A DNA stretch of 64,000 nucleotides, taken from assembly GCA_047495785.1 (NCBI GenBank), contig JBLDXI010000030.1, forward strand, positions 744,001-808,000. The letters are read 5' to 3'. Origin of the DNA: Lepidodermella squamata. Taxonomy: Eukaryota > Gastrotricha. Of the stretch, positions 58,156 through 64,000 are shown piece by piece (positions within the stretch are counted from its first letter, which is position 1; the number at the start of each line of letters is the position of its first letter). The notes under the pieces are model-generated. The model ran no database searches and was not told the DNA's origin. It saw only the letters and a list, made by a program, of their open reading frames with translations. Both the position numbers and the translations under genes were made by a program.

Positions 58156-60167
58156 ATGGCGTCTTCGCCCTACAAGTCGATGTCAGAGTTCACGATAATT
58201 AAAATACTAGGCCGAGGTGGCTTTGGATCAGCGTGGCTTTGCAAACGAAAGAAAGACTTTGCAGATTATGTTGTCAAAGGGGCTAATCTGTCCGAAATTC
58301 GACGTAAAAACGTTGCAGATGGCGCGACAGCAGAAAAATTGGTCGATATGACTAGAAAAGAGGTACAAAAATTCCATTACGTTTTCACAAATTTAACTTT
58401 TTAATCCAAAGCATCTCAAAATGACCGGCGTTAGTCACGCAAACATCGTTAGAGTCTATGGAGCTTTTGAAGGTATGTAATTATGTCCTTAAGTTTTCAA
58501 ATATTGCGATAAGAAAATCGGGCAATCAGGGTATAACGAAGACGTAGATGCTGCGAGGAAGGGTGATTTGATGTACTACCTAGTAATGGAGTTTTGCGAG
58601 GGCGGCGATTTGTCGACATACTATCAAAAAGCTATGAGCCCAATACCTGAAATGCAAATTCAGAAGTGGTCTCGTCAACTTGTGTCAGCTGTCATTTTTT
58701 TGCATGACATTCCACTAGTACATCGCGATATCAAGCCAGACAATATTTTCGTGACTGCAGATGGAAACACTGTGAAGCTAGGTGATTTCGGGATCGCTCA
58801 AATATTCAATCCGTAACATATAATCAGTCAAGATACCTCCAATTACTATCTTGTGATATACTTCAGGGAGTCCGCGACGGCAGCCACTGGGCTGGCAACT
58901 TGGATATACGCCCCTCCTGAGATTTTTGATGGCAAGAAAAACTCACCAGCGAGCGATTGGTGGTCATTAGGAGTTACACTGTTCGAAATCTCAAATTTCA
59001 AAAAACCGGTAAGAAATTTCAACGAAATACAAAAGTACGAACTGTTCTGCTTTTCAGTTTGACACTCTACTGGCTATCATAAAGTAAATTAGCTCTAATT
59101 TTAGGAAATTAAGAACTCTCTACCTTTCAATTAGGGACCCTCCTAAAGCATTTGATGAATCTCGAGGGTATTCAGATGAACTTCAAGATTTTGTCATGTC
59201 GATGATAGAAAAAGATGTGCATCGCCGGGCGGCTGCAGATGAGCTTTATACGAGCAGATTTTTGCAGGAAACCAGCAAGACAGATGCAGCTTCAATTCCA
59301 GAAAGAACAATGGCCAAGAAAAAACCTAAAACTACCGTAAGACTCATTTTCAAAATTTCATTTTACCTTTATTCAAAAAGCAGCTGCACTTTGGTTTATT
59401 TGTTGACCATGGCAGGGCCCTAGACTCATGAGGAACCCATATTGCTTTTACAGATGCTTATCGACTTCGTGACTGTGAAAAAAGATTTACCCAAATTGGT
59501 ACAGCTACTGTCTAACAAGCGACTGGGCTTGAGCGCCGACTGCAGGGACAAAGACGGAGTTCCTCTTCTGAGCCGTGCCGCTGAAAAGGGCTATAATGAC
59601 ATTGTTGCAGCACTGGCAGGCCAGTTTAACGCGAATGTTGCGATCACTGACAAAGATGGCAGAACTCCATTGTGGACCGCCGCTTTGAATGGCCACGTCG
59701 AGGTAGTGATAACACTTGCTGGCCAGTTCAAGGCTAATGTTGAGGCAGCCCATAAAGATGGCCGCACACCATTATACGCAGCCGCCCAGAAGGGCCACGT
59801 CGAGGTGGTGGAGGCACTTGCTGGCCAGTTCAAGGCCAATGTTGAGGCAGCCCATAAAGATGGCTTCACGCCATTGTATATCGCCACCTTGCATGGCCAC
59901 GTTGAGGTTGTAAAGATACTGGCTGGCCAGTTCAAGGCCAGCGTCAACGCATCCAAGAATGATGGCTGCACGCCTCTGATTGCCGCTGCATATTTCGGCC
60001 GACAAGTATTAGTCGATATGCTGATCAATGAATTCCGAGCAGACGTCAACACAGCCAGTAATGATGGACGTACCGCTCTGTATTATGCTAATAACTGCTA
60101 CAAAAATGTTAAAGCCGAGATCAAGCGCCAAATAATTGAAATTCTCACAAAAGCGAACGCTAGATAA
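58156..60167 (+). CDS. Ser/Thr protein kinase with C-terminal ankyrin repeats
   Basis: Seven exons: 58156-58362, 58412-58472, 58530-58812, 58867-59008, 59058-59083 (26 nt), 59135-59336 and 59454-60167; 544 aa with all phases consistent. The kinase domain (about 12-285) has every catalytic motif: GRGGFG loop, VVKG lysine, HANIVRVYG, HRDIKPDN, LGDFG and YAPPE. Exon 7 encodes about six ankyrin repeats (TPLYAAAQKGHVEVV type) ending near the C-terminus. Successive repeats share almost identical DNA (for example GCCCATAAAGATGGC twice), so the array expanded recently. The kinase core resembles NEK-like kinases, but the subfamily is not certain. No signal peptide or membrane helix, so it is intracellular. 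It lies between the two fusion-channel genes, on the opposite strand. Confidence 0.9.
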
Positions 60168-60354
60168 TCTAGGACATTTCCGTGCTTCAGATTTTAAACC
60201 TGAGAATCATATTTTATCCAAGCGTGAATTAGATGGACGCGGCTCGTTTAATACGCACATTTTTTTGTAAAACATATGAGATCATCTCTGTCCAGATTTT
60301 ACCCAGTCAATAAAATGCAACTGCCAAGAAGTTTTTAAAGTTAGTTATATGTAA
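60168..60354. other. Spacer downstream of kinase gene
   Basis: Short AT-rich spacer with AATAAA near 60309, possibly the kinase polyadenylation signal. Confidence 0.4.
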
Positions 60355-61173
60355 AGCTAGGTTCACGGACTCTGCGACTGCGCGACAAGTGTCGCGCGCG
60401 ACAACGCGACTGTCGCGGGTGTGTCGCACGAAAACAGCGACGCGACACACACAGATAGTCACGCTTGAAAGTTCTGTCGCGCGCGACAAACTTTTGTTGT
60501 GGCTAAATTGCGGGCCCACAGTAGTTCCACCCGGCCCCTAAGCGTCGGTTGCAATTGCAGGTAAAAGCGGAGCAAAATTATAGAAAAACATAAATAATTT
60601 TCAGCAACATTTTGGCCGCGCGCGCAGAAGTCAAATGGCTACTTTCAAATATCTCGGCGGTTTTTATACTGCAATAAAATCTAAACAATTCTCTATCGAA
60701 TGAATATGGGGGTTCTCGTGCGAAACAATGAAAATAAAGCCTATGCGCTTATTATTGAGTTATTATTAAACCAGTGTTTTGCGTGGGCGGCATTTGATCT
60801 AGAGCGGGCGGGCGGTTTATGGTTTATTATTATTACTTATTGCCTTCTTGCCTTCAACTTGTCGCGTTGTCGCGTTGTCGCGCTCAAAACAGGCGATTTT
60901 CACCCTCGCGACGCGACACGCGACAAAATCCATTGTTCTTTCTGTCGCTCGCTGTTACGCAACGGCCGCCCAGCCCTATTGTTCGGGCGCCCGTCGCGTC
61001 GCTGAGTCCGTGAACGCACTACCGTTTTGTCGCGCAAAACACTGATGCGACACCCGCGACACGCGCGACACCGCTGAGTCCGTGAACAAGTGCGCGACTG
61101 TCGCGCGCGACACCGGATTTGTCGCGCCGCTCAGTTGTCGCGCGCGACAAATCGCGAGTCCGTGAACCCAGCT
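60355..61173. mobile_element. 819-bp TIR element with TAA duplication and GTCGCG subrepeats
   Basis: The ends are inverse copies: AGCTAGGTTCACGGACTC at 60355 and GAGTCCGTGAACCCAGCT to 61173 (one mismatch in 18). They are flanked by TAA at 60352-60354 and 61174-61176. The 3-bp TWA duplication suggests the PIF/Harbinger group. Subterminal regions consist of many TGTCGCGCGCGACA-type palindromes. Copies of the right end (GAGTCCGTGAAC) recur internally near 61003 and 61079, so the end region is duplicated. The middle holds sequence related to the fold-back in the 49648-51666 transposon. No transposase. Confidence 0.82.
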
Positions 61174-61716
61174 TAACAGCCAAGCAATTTTCATTCAAAT
61201 GCAGTTTGCAACTGCTGCAGAACGAGAAATATTATTCTGAAAAGAATCCGGCAAAAACGCGAAGTTCCCCGTCATTCGATTTGATGTACTTGAAGTCAAT
61301 TCAGCGTTCAGTGTGAGCCAGAGCGTGCGCTAGCGAGGGCAATATATAACCTGGTGAGGCCCTTGGGATCAGCGGTCAGCGGTGTCGGAAACCTCTATTT
61401 TAATTGGGGCCTCTATAGACTCATTTTCGACTGCTCTACAACACGTGCTATCACAGCAAGTACACCCTGCCAGATTGGTAGACGCCGTTGCCGATTCCGC
61501 TTAATGCGTTGTCTCCACAGCGTCCCATCTCGCTAATGCCGTCTCCTACCTTGCCCGAAGCTGTTGGTATTGCGTATTGCTTATTGTCTAATGCGCAAAA
61601 ATGACGTTTTTAATCGAAATCGCGAGTAAATAATTTCTGTTTATTTGTTCGGAAATTAGAAAGCAACAGCGATAAAATGAATCGAAATTCAACAAGCAAT
61701 AGTCTTTGAAGATCCC
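61174..61716. other. Intergenic, no gene seen
   Basis: Spacer between the TIR element and the 3' end of the second fusion-channel gene. Part of the 3' flank (TTTATTTGTTCGGAAATTA) is shared with the first copy at about 53015-53035. Confidence 0.5.
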
Positions 61717-64000
61717 CTATTCATAGTTGATAACATAAGCCGCGTAGAGATTAATACCACAGAACATGCCAACGGCTGCTGCGAAACCGATTGCATTCAG
61801 AAAATTGACAGAAGAAACGCGCAGGCATCCGAACTTTACGACTTTGTCGTTCAATTTCGTCGACTCAGTAGCTACGTAACCGAGGAACAGATTGAAAAGG
61901 GTGACCAAACCGCTATAGACTGCCATGTAGAAAATGTAGTCAGTCAAAAGAATCCTCTCAGCGCTTTTCGGGACATCTTGCAAGACCTGATTTTGCGCAA
62001 CTGTCAGAGCCAACAAGATCGTGATCACGAACATGACTCGATCTGGCTTGCTGGCCTGCATGAGAAACGCAGCGAGTTCTAACAGTGTGAGGATCAGACA
62101 AGGCCCAAGAATGTTCAGAAGATAGTAATTCGGTCGCCTTCGAAACGTCAGTGAGAACACGGCAACACTCACTCTGCTTCCAATCGTTGGAGCAGGCAGC
62201 ATTTCAATTCTCGTTTCTTTTCTCTCGCCCAAAATTTGCCACTGGGCTATGGGTGAAAGATCATCGGGTATTACGAAAACCAAATCAGAGAAATTGGTTA
62301 GCGCAGCAGAGCGATGGATTCCGAACTCAACCTCGCAGGTTTGAGTATCGAAAGGGAACTTTCGAAGATTCAGTGAACAGGTTGAGGTGTAGACGCCAAT
62401 TCTTGACCAGTAGAACTGCATTTCCAAGTACGTTGCGTCCAGTGGTTTGATCACAAAGACAAAATCATCGCCTAGAATGGTGTCGACCATGTAAACGTTA
62501 TCTGGGCTTGTGCGAAATGTTAAGGGCGGTAGCCAGAAATTCTCCTTGTCGCCAACGAAAACGCGTTCCGGATCTTGAATTTCGATAGGAATGTCACTTC
62601 GTTTACAGGTCGTGACGCTCCATCGCAGCTGTAGGATGCCTGATAGAGTTATAGTCTCTTCGACCTCTTTTATACCGAAGAACTGGTCAATAACGAAAAT
62701 CGCTCCGATTTTTGTAGGATTGCCATTGTTAGGCGGCGCGCTTCGATCAGCGGAGAAGTCTTTGCAGGTGCCATTCTTGATGTCAGAATCGCGGATTCTA
62801 GGAGTCGCATTCTCCGGCGGGAGTTTCGGCAGCACTTCCGCCGCTCTTTCAGCGATCGTTAGCTTCTTGGCTGAAGTTGTAGATGTCGCTGGCAGGGTTG
62901 TTACGGCTACAGGAATCGGTGACGTAGTCGAGCTCATTGGCTTCGTAGTTGTAGTCGGCATTTGGGTTGTTGAATTGGACCCTGGAGATAAGGCAATATC
63001 TAGTTTTCGAAATTTCTCATAGAAAGCTTACATATTCGAAGTTTCATGTAAAACCCTCCTGTTCTGCTGGATGAACTTCCGCGATTGAAATAAGAGACCA
63101 GCAGCTGTGAATCACTCGGCACAAGTTGCCAGTCCCCGCTGAAGCTGGTTATGTTTTCTTTTTCGTCTATAAAAACCTGCTTGGAGTTGACGAGGCCCTT
63201 CTGGTAGTTCCCATAGGTAATGAGTACCCCAGCACCGTCGGTGTTGAGACTCGTGAAGTTTAACAATGCGTACCTGGACAATTTATTAAAGATCAAAATC
63301 ATCTGCTGCGTCGAAACTCACTCTAGATATGTCATCGATGGAGCAATGATAAGCCACTCGCAGATATCAATGAGCCTCGAGTTTTTCGCAACAGGAATCA
63401 CTCCGATCGTTAGTTCCTGGAAGTCCCGATCCACTACCGTGAAAGTAGAACAGTCCGCTGTAATAGGAAGCATATCTGTCGATACGATCGCGTTGTTTTC
63501 AGGCGGTTCTATTTGTTCGAAGAAAATCGTAACAGACGAGAAGTGCCGTTGGTTTGTCGAATAGAGCGCGACCATTGCCGAAGAACTGTTCGTCGTCACT
63601 GTTAACGTATTGCCTGCAGTCAGTCTGTTTGGGTCAATTTCAAGCAGTTTCTTCGCCGGTCCTGATTGCCCAATGTCGAAAATCGCCAATCTAAGCCCGT
63701 CATATGGGCCTCCACTGGTATCGTTGACAACCGCGGTCATTTCGGAAAACCTAAACGTTTCTATTGTTCATAATTTGAAAATTTTGAATCTTTTTCAGCA
63801 ATGCCTAATCACGTTTGTGCCGTTAGCAATAATTCGCCACTGACGGTAGAGGTTGTACTCCTGGGTGTAGGTTGTAACAATGGTGCCGTTTTTGAAGTTT
63901 GTCATTTCAATTGTTGTTTTCACGTTGAGAGTCCAGTCGAAGTTGACATTTTTGTAGGCTGTTTTGGACTCGCAAGCTAGGCCGAAATAGCTTCCAGTGC
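61717..64000 (-). CDS. EGF/CUB-like/linker/pLGIC fusion, copy 2 (partial, runs off window)
   Basis: Minus-strand exons 62981-61717, 63273-63032, 63750-63322, and 63805 to beyond 64000. Exons 2 and 3 are the same lengths as in copy 1 (242 and 429 nt), and the phases match. The fragment at the edge encodes the end of an EGF (GSYFGLACES) and the first CUB-like strand. Then come two CUB-like modules, a shorter Thr/Ser linker (QMPTTTTKPMSSTTS) and a full channel nearly identical to copy 1: CSLNLRKFPFDTQTC, four helices, KPDRV before M2, extra Cys pair NGTCKD and VTTCKR. There is no internal stop: linker and channel are one open exon. The first visible intron (63751-63804) again begins with GC. The 5' part is outside the window. 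Confidence 0.9.

Noticed and set aside
59505-60052. Antisense repeat-containing frames opposite the ankyrin array
   Set aside because: Open only because the sense strand is a repeated codon pattern; the sense frame has canonical ankyrin consensus.
61480-61560. Possible tRNA-like sequence
   Set aside because: No acceptor-stem pairing or T-loop GTTCRA consensus at the right spacing could be found.
1-64000. CRISPR arrays, prophage, bacterial operons or horizontally acquired islands
   Set aside because: No regularly spaced repeats or bacterial gene organisation; introns run throughout.

Overview
The window is animal nuclear DNA. Nearly all genes are split by very short spliceosomal introns (mostly 43-61 bp, GT..AG, usually a TTTTCAG/TTTCAG-like acceptor). 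They encode animal-type proteins: Cys-loop receptors, class C GPCRs, alpha carbonic anhydrase, opine dehydrogenases, and EGF/CUB ectodomains. A compact-genome invertebrate fits best. The phylum cannot be fixed from the sequence alone. No tRNA, rRNA, CRISPR array or bacterial-style operon was seen.

Layout. (1) 1-3036 has no convincing gene, one MITE-like inverted-repeat element and degenerate repeats. (2) 3037-33169 is a cluster of eight intact pentameric ligand-gated ion channel (pLGIC) genes on both strands (3037, 4768, 7219-, 7783, 12247-, 19431-, 21314, 30978), plus one decayed channel 3' end (30.4 kb) and one stray antisense exon relic (7.4-7.6 kb). Interleaved with them are a sterol-desaturase/fatty-acid-hydroxylase family gene, a secreted alpha carbonic anhydrase, two opine dehydrogenases, a possible beta-propeller protein, and four members of an unrecognised secreted four-cysteine family. 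(3) 34877-52146 holds two tandem pairs of GABA-B-like class C receptor genes. The first pair is intronless and the second has four exons. The last gene is split by a 2.0-kb terminal-inverted-repeat transposon. (4) 53103-64000 holds two copies of a multidomain minus-strand gene in which EGF and CUB-like modules and a Ser/Thr-rich linker lie upstream of a complete pLGIC. The second copy runs off the window. Between them is a protein kinase fused to ankyrin repeats.

How the genes relate. The window is dominated by receptor families that have grown by local tandem duplication. The channels share a short M3-M4 loop, a PDR or PER motif at the start of M2 and an extra extracellular cysteine pair. 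This suggests one lineage-specific channel family rather than ordinary nicotinic or GABA-A subunits. Ligands cannot be read from the sequence. The most unusual things are the EGF/CUB/linker/channel fusion genes (with a conserved GC-AG intron and, in one copy, an in-frame TAG), the secreted four-Cys family, and the inverted-repeat transposon carrying a tyrosine-recombinase-like N-terminal domain.

Limits. Exon boundaries were placed by hand from splice motifs, reading phase and comparison between paralogues. 5' ends are least certain for the beta-propeller-like gene and for the fusion gene at 53-56 kb. Family names rest on recognised motifs; no database search was run.
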